The notes under the pieces are model-generated. The model did no database searches. It was not told the DNA's origin and was given only the letters and a program-made list of their open reading frames with translations. Both the position numbers and the translations under genes were made by a program. From Vibrio neptunius (GTDB lineage Bacteria > Pseudomonadota > Gammaproteobacteria > Enterobacterales > Vibrionaceae), in contig CP079859.1 in NCBI GenBank assembly GCA_019339365.1, positions 3,224,001 through 3,288,000 of the forward strand: a stretch of 64,000 bases of DNA, given 5' to 3'. This document shows positions 1 through 9,836 of the stretch, piece after piece (position 1 is the stretch's first letter; the number at the start of each line of letters is the position of its first letter).

Positions 1-648
1 AGCACCACGTCCAAAATAACCCTGTCCTGCCGCACACGGCCATTTTTTGTTTTGCCAATCGTTCTGGCCACAACCAGTGGTATAGCCTTCCTGACCTTCT
101 GACCAGCCCATTTCGCGTACATGCACTAACGCCTGTTGCCACTCTTCAAGGCCTAAGGGGTTATCCGACACATTATCTTTGGCAATATGCCCGCCTGTTT
201 CCTGCGCGAAGTGGGCAAATGCCGTCACGATCGAGCGTTTACAGATCGCATCAGAATCTCGTCCATCAGTATACTCAGCACAAAACGCAGGGAACTTACC
301 AATTGCTCGTAGGAAGCGAGTATAAGTGTACTCAGGCGCAGCCATATTGGTCAGAAAATCCCACTCCGCCTGAGGAAACACACGTTCAGCACGCTTAACG
401 TTATCTGGATTAGTGGCAAGGTTAGGCTCAATAGCCTCAACAACGCTGTTCGGTGCAGTGGTCAGTGCCTGAGACCATATCTGGTACATAGGGTTGGACG
501 TTTGTGCGTGTTCTGCCGCCTGAATGTCAGCGCGGGCAACCACATAACCATTCGGATTCTGCGGGTCAGGTTGAATATTGCTCATCGCCCAACTGGACGA
601 TATGGCGGCCAAAGATACGACGGGGGCCAAGTAACTTACTTTCTTCAT
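1..648 (-). CDS. Secreted GH19-type chitinase, C-terminus beyond window
   Basis: Partial gene: start codon at 648, reading open to the window edge (216 codons). The N-terminus is a Sec signal peptide (MKKVSYLAPVVSLAAISSSWA). Two regions match glycoside hydrolase family 19: an AFAHFAQETGGH segment, which corresponds to the block holding the catalytic glutamate in plant-type chitinases, and near the edge PCAAGQGYFGRGA, matching the PCAPGKxYYGRGP signature. It should hydrolyse chitin outside the cell. A good ribosome site (AGGAAAAGTGAG) precedes the ATG. A chitinase next to guaA is also what I recall for Vibrio cholerae. Substrate range and any chitin-binding module cannot be judged because the rest of the gene is missing. 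Confidence 0.8.
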   Translation of the reverse strand, partial: MKKVSYLAPVVSLAAISSSWAMSNIQPDPQNPNGYVVARADIQAAEHAQTSNPMYQIWSQALTTAPNSVVEAIEPNLATNPDNVKRAERVFPQAEWDFLTNMAAPEYTYTRFLRAIGKFPAFCAEYTDGRDSDAICKRSIVTAFAHFAQETGGHIAKDNVSDNPLGLEEWQQALVHVREMGWSEGQEGYTTGCGQNDWQNKKWPCAAGQGYFGRGA

Positions 649-958
649 CTCACTTTTCCTTGTTTTATAAAACTGAAAAGAGATTAGAAAAAGTCAGATT
701 AAGAATCACGGTGAATAGACACGGCTGATGTGAAGTTGCGAGTCACTTTGGAGTTACAACGAAATAAGAAACGGTCAAAGCCAGTAAAATGTCTTTTGGA
801 TTCAAAAACACTCAATATTTCACTGACGTAGAATTCAATAACCCTGTCATCATCGGCGAACAATAAGAATTTTTCGGAACGAAAGACTGTACGATACTCA
901 AACCATTAAAAAGCCAGCCCGAAGGCTGGCTTTTAGCGTTTTGCATCAACGAACAGGA
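649..958. other. Intergenic region upstream of chitinase gene
   Basis: About 310 bases without a supported gene. It contains the upstream region of the chitinase gene on one side and the guaA terminator hairpin on the other. Short open frames near 500-730 are antisense to the chitinase gene and have no coding look. Confidence 0.6.
909..934 (-). terminator. Rho-independent terminator after guaA
   Basis: Perfect 11-bp stem (AAAAGCCAGCC / GGCTGGCTTTT) with a 4-base loop, 25 bases beyond the guaA stop. The A/T flanks make it potentially bidirectional. Confidence 0.85.
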
Positions 959-2512
959 TTATTCCCACTCAATCGTCGCAGGTGGTTTACCTGAAATGTC
1001 GTAAACCACACGCGATATGCCGTCAACTTCGTTGATAATACGGTTAGATACCTTACCAAGGAAATCGTATGGTAGGTGGGCCCAATGTGCCGTCATGAAG
1101 TCGATCGTTTCAACGGCGCGTAGAGAAACCACCCAGTCGTATTTACGTCCATCGCCCATTACACCAACAGAGCGTACAGGTAGGAATACCGTGAACGCTT
1201 GCGATACTTTGTTGTAAAGATCCGCGGCATGTAGCTCTTCAATGAAGATAGCATCTGCACGACGTAGTAAGTCACAGTACTCTTTCTTGATTTCGCCAAG
1301 AACACGAACCCCGAGACCAGGACCTGGGAATGGATGGCGGTAAAGCATGTTGTAAGGCAGACCTAACTCTAGGCCAATCTTACGTACTTCATCTTTGAAC
1401 AGCTCACGTAGTGGCTCAACAAGCCCCATCTCCATATCGTCTGGCAGGCCGCCAACGTTATGGTGGGATTTGATTACATGTGCTTTACCCGTCTTTGAGG
1501 CCGCTGATTCTATCACGTCTGGGTAGATAGTCCCCTGAGCAAGCCACTTCGCATTTTTCAGCTTCTTAGATTCTTCATCGAATACGTCGACAAATACGTG
1601 ACCAATAGTCTTACGCTTCTCTTCTGGATCCGACTTACCTTCAAGAGCTGTCAGGAAACGCTCTTCTGCGTCAACTTTGATGATGTTCAGACCGAATTGA
1701 TCGCCAAACATATCCATCACTTGCTGGCCTTCATTTAGACGAAGCAGACCGTTATCAACGAATACACAAGTTAGTTTGTCACCGATTGCACGGTGAACCA
1801 GCATCGCAACGACAGATGAATCCACGCCGCCCGACAGGCCTAGGATGACTTCGTCGTCACCTACTTGCTCTTTGATACGAGCAACAGCATCTTCAATGAT
1901 CGACTCAGAAGTCCAAAGCCCTTCACAACCACATACGCCAAGAACAAAGTTCTCAAGCATTTGCTTGCCTTGCTTAGTGTGCGTTACTTCAGGGTGGAAC
2001 TGAACACCGTAGTATTTCTTCTCTTCATTGGCCATTGCCGCATAAGGACAAGTGTCTGTCTCACCGACTTTTACGAAGTCCGCTGGAATTTCTACCACTT
2101 TGTCACCGTGGCTCATCCACACGTCTTGAGTTGCTTCAAGATCTTTAAACAGTGCCGATTCACCAGAAACTTTGACTTGTGCGTAGCCGAATTCACGCTC
2201 GGTTGAACCAGCAACTTTACCCCCAAGCTGCTCAGCCATAGTTTGCATGCCGTAACATACACCTAGTACTGGCACACCAGAGTCAAATACGTATTGAGGC
2301 GCGCGTGGAGAGTTGTCTTCCGTTACGCTTTCTGGACCACCAGATAGGATGATACCGTCTGGATTGAATTCACGAATATCCGCTTCTTCTACATCCCAGC
2401 TCCACAGTTCACAGTACACACCGATTTCACGTACACGGCGCGCGACTAGCTGAGTGTACTGAGAACCGAAGTCCAAGATCAGAATACGTTGGTCATGAAT
2501 ATTTTTAGTCAT
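959..2512 (-). CDS. guaA: GMP synthase (glutamine-hydrolysing)
   Basis: Converts XMP to GMP using glutamine and ATP, the last step of guanine nucleotide synthesis, in the cytoplasm. The 517-residue length is normal. The N-terminal class I glutamine amidotransferase domain shows the nucleophile in GVCYGMQ (Cys86) and the partner histidine in QFHPEVTH. The ATP pyrophosphatase domain carries the PP-loop [11 protein letters not shown] near residue 230, and the C-terminal dimerisation domain ends in PPATIEWE as in E. coli. It follows guaB on the same strand after 115 bases that contain a hairpin, so it is probably a guaBA operon with partial read-through control. Confidence 0.98.
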   Translation of the reverse strand: MTKNIHDQRILILDFGSQYTQLVARRVREIGVYCELWSWDVEEADIREFNPDGIILSGGPESVTEDNSPRAPQYVFDSGVPVLGVCYGMQTMAEQLGGKVAGSTEREFGYAQVKVSGESALFKDLEATQDVWMSHGDKVVEIPADFVKVGETDTCPYAAMANEEKKYYGVQFHPEVTHTKQGKQMLENFVLGVCGCEGLWTSESIIEDAVARIKEQVGDDEVILGLSGGVDSSVVAMLVHRAIGDKLTCVFVDNGLLRLNEGQQVMDMFGDQFGLNIIKVDAEERFLTALEGKSDPEEKRKTIGHVFVDVFDEESKKLKNAKWLAQGTIYPDVIESAASKTGKAHVIKSHHNVGGLPDDMEMGLVEPLRELFKDEVRKIGLELGLPYNMLYRHPFPGPGLGVRVLGEIKKEYCDLLRRADAIFIEELHAADLYNKVSQAFTVFLPVRSVGVMGDGRKYDWVVSLRAVETIDFMTAHWAHLPYDFLGKVSNRIINEVDGISRVVYDISGKPPATIEWE

Positions 2513-2545
2513 TTTGAGCAGTCTTATAAGCTAGGTTATTAAAAC

Positions 2546-2567
2546 GGAGGCGAGTGTACTCGCCTCC
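2546..2567 (-). terminator. Hairpin between guaB and guaA
   Basis: Perfect 9-bp stem GGAGGCGAG / CTCGCCTCC with a TGTA loop. On the transcribed strand it is followed by GTTTTAATA, a weak T-run. It may be an intra-operon attenuating terminator or RNA-stabilising hairpin. Confidence 0.55.
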
Positions 2568-2627
2568 TATTAATGCTTCAAGGAAAAAGCAAACGTTTCC
2601 GTCAGGTTTATACTAATCAAATTAGGA

Positions 2628-4091
2628 TTAGCCTAGACGGTAGTTTGGTGCTTCCTTGGTAATTTGAACGTCGTGTACATGAGACTCTTTCATGCCAGCG
2701 CCTGAAATACGTACGAATTCAGCTTTAGTACGCATATCTTCAACCGTTGCACTGCCTGTAAGGCCCATGCTTGAACGTAGACCACCCATCTGTTGGTGAA
2801 CGATCTCTTTTAGGCGGCCTTTGTATGCGATTCGACCTTCGATACCTTCTGGCACTAGCTTGTCTGCTGCGTTATCTGACTGGAAGTAACGGTCAGAAGA
2901 GCCTTGAGACATCGCGCCTAGTGAACCCATACCACGGTATGCTTTGTATGAACGACCGTTATATAGAATCACTTCACCCGGAGCTTCTTCAGTACCCGCA
3001 AACATTGAACCAACCATCACACATGATGCGCCAGCAACGATAGCTTTACAGATATCACCGGAGAAACGGATACCGCCATCTGCAATAACTGGGATGCCGT
3101 ATTCATTGGCAACTTCTGCCGCATCTGCAATAGCGGTAACTTGAGGTACACCAACACCAGTAACGATACGAGTGGTACAGATAGAACCAGGGCCAATACC
3201 CACTTTGACTGCGCTTACGCCAGCTTCGATCAGCGCTCTAGCGCCTGCACCTGTTGCTACGTTACCGCCAATGATGTCTAGATCTGGGTATGCCGCGCGA
3301 GTTTCGCGAATACGGTTTAGGACACCTTCAGAGTGACCGTGTGAAGAGTCGATAAGCAATACGTCAACGCCAGCTTCAACGAGTGCCTTAACACGCTCTT
3401 CGTTACCTGCACCGGCACCAACGGCTGCACCTACACGTAGGCGACCTTGCTCGTCTTTACATGCGTTTGGTTTACGCTCTGCTTTATGGAAGTCTTTCGC
3501 GGTGATCATACCGGTTAGTTGGAACTCATCATTCACAACCAGTACTTTCTCTACGCGCGCTTCGTGCATTTTCTCTTGAACTTCTTCGCGAGTCGCACCT
3601 TCTTTAACAGCCGCCAGACGCTCTTTAGGTGTCATCACAACTTCTACTTTCTTAGAAAGATCGGTTACGAAACGAACGTCACGACCAGTGATGATACCAA
3701 CAAGTTCATTGTTTTCAGTAACTACAGGGAAACCTGCAAAACCATGCTTTTCAGTAAGAGCAACCACATCAGCAATTGATGCATCAGGGCTAACTGTCAC
3801 AGGGTGAGAAACCACACCTGCTTCGTAAATCTTAACCTGATGAACCATTTCTGCTTGCTGCTCAATCGACATGTTCTTGTGGATAAAGCCAATGCCACCC
3901 TCTTGCGCTAGTGCAATTGCTAGGCGCGCTTCAGTCACGGTGTCCATAGACGCCGAAATCATTGGGATGTTTAGGGTGATGTTCTTAGTTAGCTGAGTGC
4001 GAAGATCAGCTGTATTTGGGAGAACAGTGGAGTGTGCTGGCACAAGTAGTACGTCATCGAATGTCAGCGCTTCTTTGGCAATTCTTAGCAT
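2628..4091 (-). CDS. guaB: IMP dehydrogenase
   Basis: Oxidises IMP to XMP with NAD, the committed step to GMP. The chosen start gives [19 protein letters not shown] and 487 residues, the usual gammaproteobacterial length; a further in-frame ATG 48 bases upstream adds residues not seen in the family. Two CBS domains sit at about residues 93-205, inserted in the TIM barrel. The catalytic loop [13 protein letters not shown] holds the active-site cysteine, followed by the flap region RGMGSLGAM. It is first gene of guaBA and divergent from xseA; the shared upstream region has a minus-strand promoter and a PurR-like operator. Confidence 0.97.
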   Translation of the reverse strand: MLRIAKEALTFDDVLLVPAHSTVLPNTADLRTQLTKNITLNIPMISASMDTVTEARLAIALAQEGGIGFIHKNMSIEQQAEMVHQVKIYEAGVVSHPVTVSPDASIADVVALTEKHGFAGFPVVTENNELVGIITGRDVRFVTDLSKKVEVVMTPKERLAAVKEGATREEVQEKMHEARVEKVLVVNDEFQLTGMITAKDFHKAERKPNACKDEQGRLRVGAAVGAGAGNEERVKALVEAGVDVLLIDSSHGHSEGVLNRIRETRAAYPDLDIIGGNVATGAGARALIEAGVSAVKVGIGPGSICTTRIVTGVGVPQVTAIADAAEVANEYGIPVIADGGIRFSGDICKAIVAGASCVMVGSMFAGTEEAPGEVILYNGRSYKAYRGMGSLGAMSQGSSDRYFQSDNAADKLVPEGIEGRIAYKGRLKEIVHQQMGGLRSSMGLTGSATVEDMRTKAEFVRISGAGMKESHVHDVQITKEAPNYRLG

Positions 4092-4205
4092 TTGCAATAT
4101 CTCACAATTAGAGGAGTAAAAAGAACAATCCAATCTCATCGTTTCGCATAATGAGGGCAGTAAGCGGAGATGCTTGGCTGCATTTGGATTAGATATTGCG
4201 GACGG

Positions 4206-4233
4206 ATTATACGGCTAACGCAATCGCTTGACC
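4206..4233 (-). promoter_or_regulatory. guaB promoter with PurR-like box
   Basis: On the minus strand a TATAAT -10 (4206-4211) lies 17 bases from a weak TGGTCA -35. The spacer carries 4218-4233, ACGCAATCGCTTGACC, matching the PurR core GCAAnCGnTTnC except for the last positions. E. coli guaBA is known to be PurR-controlled, so the same is inferred here. Confidence 0.5.
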
Positions 4234-4254
4234 ACAAGTTTTTTGATTTTTTTC

Positions 4255-4282
4255 TTGCAATTACCCCCTTGCTATGTATTAT
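4255..4282 (+). promoter_or_regulatory. Probable xseA promoter
   Basis: TTGCAA and TATTAT separated by 16 bases, ending 40 bases before the proposed GTG start of xseA. Sequence match only. Confidence 0.45.
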
Positions 4283-4322
4283 ATTGCCGCTAATTTCCAT
4301 ACCCACGTCCACGGGATTAGCT

Positions 4323-5654
4323 GTGTCTTCTCTGACTAATCAAAACATCTTCACCGTTTCTCGTCTTAATGCTGAAGTCCGTCTGTTACTAGAAAATGAA
4401 ATGGGCATTGTTTGGTTAGTGGGAGAAATCTCTAATTTCTCTGCGCCTGTTTCTGGGCACTGGTACCTCACTCTAAAAGACTCTCGCGCTCAAGTTAAAT
4501 GTGCCATGTTCCGTGGTAACAATCGTCGCGTTACTTTCAAACCGCAAAACGGCAATCAAGTCTTAGTCAAAGCACGTTTATCTCTTTATGAGCCTCGCGG
4601 TGACTATCAGTTGATCATTGAAAGTATGCAGCCCGAAGGTGATGGCAGACTTCAACAGCAATTTGAAGAGCTGAAGATGAAACTGGCGGGGGAAGGACTG
4701 TTTGCCCAAACCAACAAAAAGTCATTGCCAGAGTATCCCAAACGCGTTGGTGTAGTCACCTCTAAAACAGGCGCAGCCCTATTCGATATTCTTGATGTCC
4801 TTAAGAGACGTGATCCTTCGTTACCTGTTGTGGTTTATCCAACATTGGTTCAAGGAGAGGACGCCGCTATTCAGATCGCACAAGCGATAGGTTGCGCGAA
4901 TAGTCGCAACGAATGTGACGTTTTGATAGTTGGCCGTGGTGGCGGTTCTTTGGAAGATCTTTGGTGCTTCAACAGCGAAATTGTCGCACGCACGATTGCA
5001 GCCAGTCAGATACCTATAATCAGTGCTGTTGGACATGAAATTGATGTGACTATCGCCGACTTTGTTGCCGATATGCGCGCACCGACTCCATCGGCTGCAG
5101 CGGAATTAGTCAGCCGAGATAATAGCCATAAAGCTCAGGCATTCAATACCCGTCAACACAGACTGCAGAGCTCAATTCGTCATTATCTCACCAAACATAA
5201 GCAGGCTACTTCAACGTTACTGCATAGACTTGAGCGCCACCACCCTACTCATCAGCTACAGCGACAAAGCCAACAACTTGATGAACTGTCACTTCGTCTC
5301 GAGCGTTCGATAGAACGCTATTTTTCAGTACATCATCAAAAAATTGAACGTCAACAACACAAGCTACAGCTTCACTCTCCACTCACACGCTTGAGCGAGC
5401 AGAAATTGGCATTGCAGCGATTAGAACAGACATTAATGGACGCGATGAGCAGAAAACTACTTAACTCTCGCCACCAACTCGCGCTTGCTGTCGAGAAACT
5501 CGATACTGTTAGCCCACTTGCGACGTTAAAACGTGGCTACTCCATTACTCAGGATACCTCTGGTAAGGTTCTGACTAACGTAGGCGAGACAAAAACAGGT
5601 GATACTCTGGTCACCCGTTTATCTGATGGCGAGATACGCTCTACCGTCGTTTAA
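4323..5654 (+). CDS. xseA: Exodeoxyribonuclease VII large subunit
   Basis: Large subunit of the single-strand-specific exonuclease VII, which acts in mismatch repair and DNA degradation with XseB. The proposed GTG start gives [19 protein letters not shown] and 443 residues; upstream in-frame codons encode a non-family hydrophobic tail and overlap the promoter. An N-terminal OB-fold (about residues 1-110, [20 protein letters not shown]) is followed by the nuclease domain with [11 protein letters not shown] and [17 protein letters not shown], then a long helical coiled-coil and the C-terminal LKRGYSI motif. The stop codon overlaps the end of the convergent zinc-ribbon gene by four bases. Confidence 0.95.
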   Translation: MSSLTNQNIFTVSRLNAEVRLLLENEMGIVWLVGEISNFSAPVSGHWYLTLKDSRAQVKCAMFRGNNRRVTFKPQNGNQVLVKARLSLYEPRGDYQLIIESMQPEGDGRLQQQFEELKMKLAGEGLFAQTNKKSLPEYPKRVGVVTSKTGAALFDILDVLKRRDPSLPVVVYPTLVQGEDAAIQIAQAIGCANSRNECDVLIVGRGGGSLEDLWCFNSEIVARTIAASQIPIISAVGHEIDVTIADFVADMRAPTPSAAAELVSRDNSHKAQAFNTRQHRLQSSIRHYLTKHKQATSTLLHRLERHHPTHQLQRQSQQLDELSLRLERSIERYFSVHHQKIERQQHKLQLHSPLTRLSEQKLALQRLEQTLMDAMSRKLLNSRHQLALAVEKLDTVSPLATLKRGYSITQDTSGKVLTNVGETKTGDTLVTRLSDGEIRSTVV

Positions 5655-5869
5655 GCCTGTTTAATGAACTGGAAGGCAACTCTGGACTTCGACTTAAGTT
5701 CGTTACAAGTGTGACAAAAATAGCTGGCGGAACCACAAGCCTGTAGTTTTTCCAGCTTGCATTCACACTCAGGGCAGTAACCAACCTTGATGTAATCACT
5801 CGCACATTCATTACAGTGGTAGTGACCTTGCCACTCAAGCTCTTTTTGACATACTGGACACGGGCTCAT
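5651..5869 (-). CDS. YfgJ-family zinc-ribbon protein
   Basis: Small 72-residue protein with four CxxC-type knuckles: CPVC, CNEC, CPEC and CHTC, typical of paired zinc ribbons. It resembles E. coli YfgJ in length, cysteine spacing and the ACGxxxYFC segment, and sits in the same xseA-der neighbourhood. The start was set at the ATG preceded by GAGAGAG; a longer frame upstream lacks a ribosome site. No function is established for the family. It is downstream of the GGDEF gene on the same strand (71-base gap) and convergent with xseA. Confidence 0.8.
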   Translation of the reverse strand: MSPCPVCQKELEWQGHYHCNECASDYIKVGYCPECECKLEKLQACGSASYFCHTCNELKSKSRVAFQFIKQA

Positions 5870-5940
5870 AGTAAACTCTCTCAGTCGATGTTTCTGCTGA
5901 TAGCTTATATTCTGTGGGAATCCTGGCACTATGATCTAGG

Positions 5941-6936
5941 TCATTCTCCATGATGGTGCTTAACCTGATACATCTGCTTGTCCGCTTGTTTAATCAAACA
6001 CTCGATAGAATCTAGTCGTTCAATCTTCACAATCGACAGTCCAACACTCACATTGACTTCAATTGTATGCAGAGGAGTAAGCTCCGCCAAACTTTCTCTT
6101 AGTTCGGTATACAGAGCCCGAAGAGATTCTTCATTATCTGAAAACGCAAACGCGACAAATTCATCGCCACCATAGCGCCCACTCATACCTGACTGTGAAA
6201 AACAGTGTTTGAAGGTGTGACCCACTGCTGTTAACACGACATCCCCTGCTTCATGCCCATACTTGTCATTGATCTGCTTGAACTTATCAATATCAGCAAA
6301 AAAACATGCCATATACGTCAAGTTAGTGTTCAGACAATCTGATGCACGTTGCAACAAAGCACGTCGATTCAAGCAGCCCGTTAAACAATCGTAACTCGCG
6401 TGATAATGCAGTTGATGTTCAAGTTGATATTTTTCCCATGCTACCGCATAGAGAGAAGCCAACATTTCGAGTACTTCTAGCTCCTCTTCGCTTGGCTTAG
6501 AGGGTTGCGAGCTGTATATCGCAAATGTCCCCATCACAGTCTGATCATTGGCTAATATAGGTACAGACCAACAAGCACGGAAATCAGCCTTTTTTGTTAT
6601 AGAGAGGAAAGGCGCCCAGTTCGGATGAACATTGATGTCATTCACCACAACGGTTCGTTTAAGATAAGCCGCTGCGCCACAAGACCCCACCCCTGCGCCA
6701 ATTTCAATACCTTCTATCGCCTGATTATAGAAATCAGGTAAACTGGGCGCATATTCTAAATATAATCGTTGTGTCGATTCATCCAGACGTAAGATAGAAG
6801 CACGACGTTCACCAAACCAATGCTCGGACAGATCAACCACTCGACGATTGAGTTCTGCTTTCCCCATACCCAATGCAAGCTTGGCGAGCAATTTATTGAC
6901 TTCTCTATGAGCGTGCAGAAGTCGGTGATAACTCAT
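5941..6936 (-). CDS. GAF-GGDEF diguanylate cyclase
   Basis: Cytoplasmic protein without membrane segments. Residues about 15-170 form a GAF sensor domain; it contains GAGVGSCGAAAYLKR and SVPILANDQTVMGTFAIY, the pattern of GAF domains that bind small ligands. Residues 175-331 form a GGDEF domain with an intact RYGGDEF active site at about 254-260, so it should make cyclic di-GMP from two GTP. The position five residues before the motif has SQSG rather than RxxD, so product inhibition through the I-site is probably absent. There is no EAL domain. The ligand is unknown, and adjacent genes give no clue to its pathway. Confidence 0.9.
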   Translation of the reverse strand: MSYHRLLHAHREVNKLLAKLALGMGKAELNRRVVDLSEHWFGERRASILRLDESTQRLYLEYAPSLPDFYNQAIEGIEIGAGVGSCGAAAYLKRTVVVNDINVHPNWAPFLSITKKADFRACWSVPILANDQTVMGTFAIYSSQPSKPSEEELEVLEMLASLYAVAWEKYQLEHQLHYHASYDCLTGCLNRRALLQRASDCLNTNLTYMACFFADIDKFKQINDKYGHEAGDVVLTAVGHTFKHCFSQSGMSGRYGGDEFVAFAFSDNEESLRALYTELRESLAELTPLHTIEVNVSVGLSIVKIERLDSIECLIKQADKQMYQVKHHHGE

Positions 6937-7255
6937 AAGGCTGACTCATTATTAATAATTAATTAATAACAGGACAAGGTAACATATCAGGCGATTTTAT
7001 AATCAGACCCAAACCACACTACCATAGCAAATAATTGATTATCGAGTTTACATCCATACTATGGGCTAAAGATCTTAATGAGATCATCGGCTAAATCCAT
7101 TTTGATCAGCGATCACCCCTTAAAAGAATATTTATATCACCACACACCGAAAGCATAAGTTACATGTGCTGTATTTGAATTTAATTTAGAATAAAAATTT
7201 AAATAAAAAATCAAAAACGACAAAAACAGAACTTAATAAAAGGATCTTATTAAAA
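6937..7255. other. AT-rich intergenic region
   Basis: About 320 bases, very A/T-rich from 7100 on. It must contain the GGDEF gene promoter (minus strand) and the 3' end of the AlaX-type transcript. I see no convincing terminator, RNA or small gene in it. Confidence 0.5.
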
Positions 7256-8122
7256 CTACGCCTTAATTACATCGGTGCGCATTTGGATGTTTTGAGCATC
7301 AATCTGATGAAAACAAGTGATAATTGCTCTGTATTCACTAAGGTTTTTAGCATGAGTACCACCACATGGTATTTCAGCTATCTCTCCTTCACCAAGATCA
7401 CATCGCCAATAACGTGAGTCTGTTAACGCATCGCCACAGCATTTTATCTCGATATCAGCTGCGACAGTTAACCATTGTGCTATCTGCTCATTAACCCAGG
7501 ATTGTATCTTTTCTAAATCAGCCAGCATGTCAGCACTGTTTAACCCTCTCTTACGCAGTGTTTTTCCCAGCCGATATGTATCGATACACTTATCTTCACT
7601 CACCAAGCTTGTCTCTTGGGCATAGCTGTTAAAGTCGTCGTACCCGTGTGGATCTTTACGATCTGCCTCTTTACGCCAGTAACCGTTTTCCACTAACACT
7701 TTGTTAAGCGCTAAATAGGCGATATGCCCTGCACTATGTCCTCGACTCAGCGCTTGCTGATACGGTTTGTCTACTACTAGTGTGACCTCCTGCCGGACCT
7801 CAAAGTCTGTGAGCGATTTTTCTAGACAATGAACGACAATAAATGCCCATCCCTCTTCATCACGTTTGACTGGGATTGCACTACCAACGTAGAGTTCATT
7901 GCTGTTGAGTTCGACGGCTCCAACCACACAATCAACCACCACGTGACCATCAATGGTGCCTTTGTCCGCGGGATGATCAGGCCAGATATGGCTGACAGGA
8001 TGAAATGGGGTCATTTCGGTGATGAGATAAAGGTAATCTTGTCCCAATTCAATACGTTGAATCTGAGAAGTAAGCTGCCACATATCGTGACAAAAGCGTG
8101 TAATTGTAGGGGTAACAGACAT
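7256..8122 (-). CDS. AlaX-like alanyl-tRNA editing protein
   Basis: 288-residue free-standing relative of the alanyl-tRNA synthetase editing domain. The zinc-binding pair is visible: HSAGH (HxxxH) in the middle and CGGTH near the C-terminus (CxxxH), the residues that form the deacylation site in AlaX and AlaRS. The inferred role is hydrolysis of mischarged tRNA (Ser- or Gly-tRNA-Ala), but the true substrate cannot be read from sequence. No synthetase catalytic or C-Ala domain is present. A good ribosome site (GGATAGTGAG) precedes the ATG. It lies downstream of der, separated by a terminator. Confidence 0.8.
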   Translation of the reverse strand: MSVTPTITRFCHDMWQLTSQIQRIELGQDYLYLITEMTPFHPVSHIWPDHPADKGTIDGHVVVDCVVGAVELNSNELYVGSAIPVKRDEEGWAFIVVHCLEKSLTDFEVRQEVTLVVDKPYQQALSRGHSAGHIAYLALNKVLVENGYWRKEADRKDPHGYDDFNSYAQETSLVSEDKCIDTYRLGKTLRKRGLNSADMLADLEKIQSWVNEQIAQWLTVAADIEIKCCGDALTDSRYWRCDLGEGEIAEIPCGGTHAKNLSEYRAIITCFHQIDAQNIQMRTDVIKA

Positions 8123-8141
8123 CTCACTATCCTAGATAAAA

Positions 8142-8169
8142 AAAAGCGCCCTTATTTAAAGGCGCTTTT
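8142..8169 (-). terminator. Rho-independent terminator after der
   Basis: 9-bp stem AAAAGCGCC / GGCGCTTTT with a 10-base loop and, on the minus strand, a long T-run. Located between der and the AlaX-like gene. Confidence 0.85.
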
Positions 8170-8181
8170 CGTTGCTCTGCA

Positions 8182-9669
8182 TTATTTTTTTCGATTTTTC
8201 ATCATGCTCATTAGGCGTTTACGTTTACGCTCTTGAGACAGGGTCATCTTATTCGATTTACCCTCAAATGGGTTGTCGCTGTTTTGGAACTGGATACGAA
8301 TCGGCGTCCCCATGATTTCCAATGACTTACGGTAGTAGTTCATCAGATAGCGTTTGTACGAATCTGGTAGTTCATTTACTTGGTTACCGTGAATCACCAC
8401 GATTGGTGGATTATAACCACCTGCGTGTGCATATTTCAGCTTCACGCGACGGCCACGAACCAATGGTGGCTGGTGATCTTCGGTCGCCATCTTCATTATC
8501 CGAGTCAGAACCGAAGTACCCACGCGAGTAGTCGCTGACTTATACGCTTCCTGAACAGACTCGAACAAGTGGCCAACACCAGTACCGTGAAGCGCAGAAA
8601 TAAAGTGAATTCGAGCAAAATCAACGAAGCCAAGGCGACGATCTAACTCTTTCTTCACATGCTCCTTCACATCCATATCCAGACCATCCCACTTGTTTAC
8701 TGCAAGTACAATTGAGCGACCTGCATTAAGCGCAAAACCAAGCAGGCTTAGATCTTGGTCTGAGATGTTCTCACGAGCATCGATAACCAACAAAACAACG
8801 TTAGCGTCTTCCACTGCCTTCAACGTTTTAACTACAGAGAACTTTTCAACCGTTTCGTTGATACGCTTACGACGACGTACACCCGCAGTATCGATAAGAA
8901 CGTATTCACGACCATCACGCTCCATAGGAATGTAGATAGAGTCACGAGTCGTGCCTGGCATATCGTAAACCACCACGCGCTCTTCACCGAGAATACGGTT
9001 AGTCAGGGTAGATTTACCTACGTTAGGGCGACCAATAATCGCCAATTTGATCGGCTGATCTTGTAGACGTTTGAACTCTTCTTCCGCTTCTTCTTCGGTG
9101 TAGTCTAGTTTCTCTTCTTCTTCATCTACGAATTCAGCTAAGTCTTCGATTTCACCTTGTGCTTCTTGCGCCATTTTTTCAGCAAATGGATTCAGAGCTC
9201 GATCGATTAGTGCACCAACACCACGGCCATGAGCAGCAGCAATCTGGTACATGTTTTCAACACCTAACTGCCAGAAGTCAGCAGATGCTGCATCAGCATC
9301 AATACCATCAACCTTGTTCACAACAAGCATCGAAGGTTTTTCAATCTTGCGCAGGTGGTTAGAAATTGCAATATCAGCAGGGGTCAGGCCAGCACGACCA
9401 TCGACCATAAACAGCACAACATCAGCTTCGTCAATCGCCGCTAATGACTGCTCAGCCATTTTGGTTTCAACACCTTCTTCCGTGCCATCAATACCACCAG
9501 TATCAATCACTATAAATTCATGCTCACCAAGCTTCGCTTGGCCATATTTACGGTCACGAGTTAAGCCAGGGAAATCCGCAACCAATGCGTCGCGAGTACG
9601 AGTCAATCGGTTAAACAACGTTGATTTACCAACGTTTGGACGCCCTACTAGAGCAACAACAGGTACCAT
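8182..9669 (-). CDS. der: Ribosome-biogenesis GTPase Der (EngA)
   Basis: Essential double-GTPase that acts in 50S subunit assembly. 495 residues. First G domain: GRPNVGKS at the N-terminus, DTGGI switch, NKVD. Second G domain: GRPNVGKS near residue 215, DTAGV, NKWD. An acidic linker rich in E and D separates them (about residues 165-200). A C-terminal KH-like domain ends in a basic tail ([15 protein letters not shown]). It is the last gene of the rodZ-ispG-hisS-yfgM-bamB-der run, separated from bamB by about 170 bases with a hairpin. Confidence 0.97.
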   Translation of the reverse strand: MVPVVALVGRPNVGKSTLFNRLTRTRDALVADFPGLTRDRKYGQAKLGEHEFIVIDTGGIDGTEEGVETKMAEQSLAAIDEADVVLFMVDGRAGLTPADIAISNHLRKIEKPSMLVVNKVDGIDADAASADFWQLGVENMYQIAAAHGRGVGALIDRALNPFAEKMAQEAQGEIEDLAEFVDEEEEKLDYTEEEAEEEFKRLQDQPIKLAIIGRPNVGKSTLTNRILGEERVVVYDMPGTTRDSIYIPMERDGREYVLIDTAGVRRRKRINETVEKFSVVKTLKAVEDANVVLLVIDARENISDQDLSLLGFALNAGRSIVLAVNKWDGLDMDVKEHVKKELDRRLGFVDFARIHFISALHGTGVGHLFESVQEAYKSATTRVGTSVLTRIMKMATEDHQPPLVRGRRVKLKYAHAGGYNPPIVVIHGNQVNELPDSYKRYLMNYYRKSLEIMGTPIRIQFQNSDNPFEGKSNKMTLSQERKRKRLMSMMKNRKK

Positions 9670-9785
9670 AACAACCTCTACAATATTCTTTTCTTTATGT
9701 AGTTATAGGTAACAACTCAGCAGAGTCCACACTTTGAGCGCTTTACCTATAACCACATTAACTATGGGTATCTAAAACAAACAAA

Positions 9786-9815
9786 CGGCTCCCAACTGTT
9801 ACCAGCTAGGAGCCG
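9786..9815 (-). terminator. Hairpin terminator after bamB
   Basis: 7-bp stem CGGCTCC / GGAGCCG with a 16-base loop, followed on the minus strand by a T-rich TTTGTTTGTTTT stretch. It suggests der has its own promoter or is expressed by read-through. Confidence 0.65.
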
Positions 9816-9836
9816 AATGTGAATTATATCACACGA

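Noticed and set aside
4092..4139. 16-residue N-terminal extension of guaB
   Set aside because: IMP dehydrogenases of this group begin [13 protein letters not shown]; extension has no family match.
4170..4322. 51-residue extension of xseA
   Set aside because: Hydrophobic, non-family sequence overlapping the divergent promoter region.
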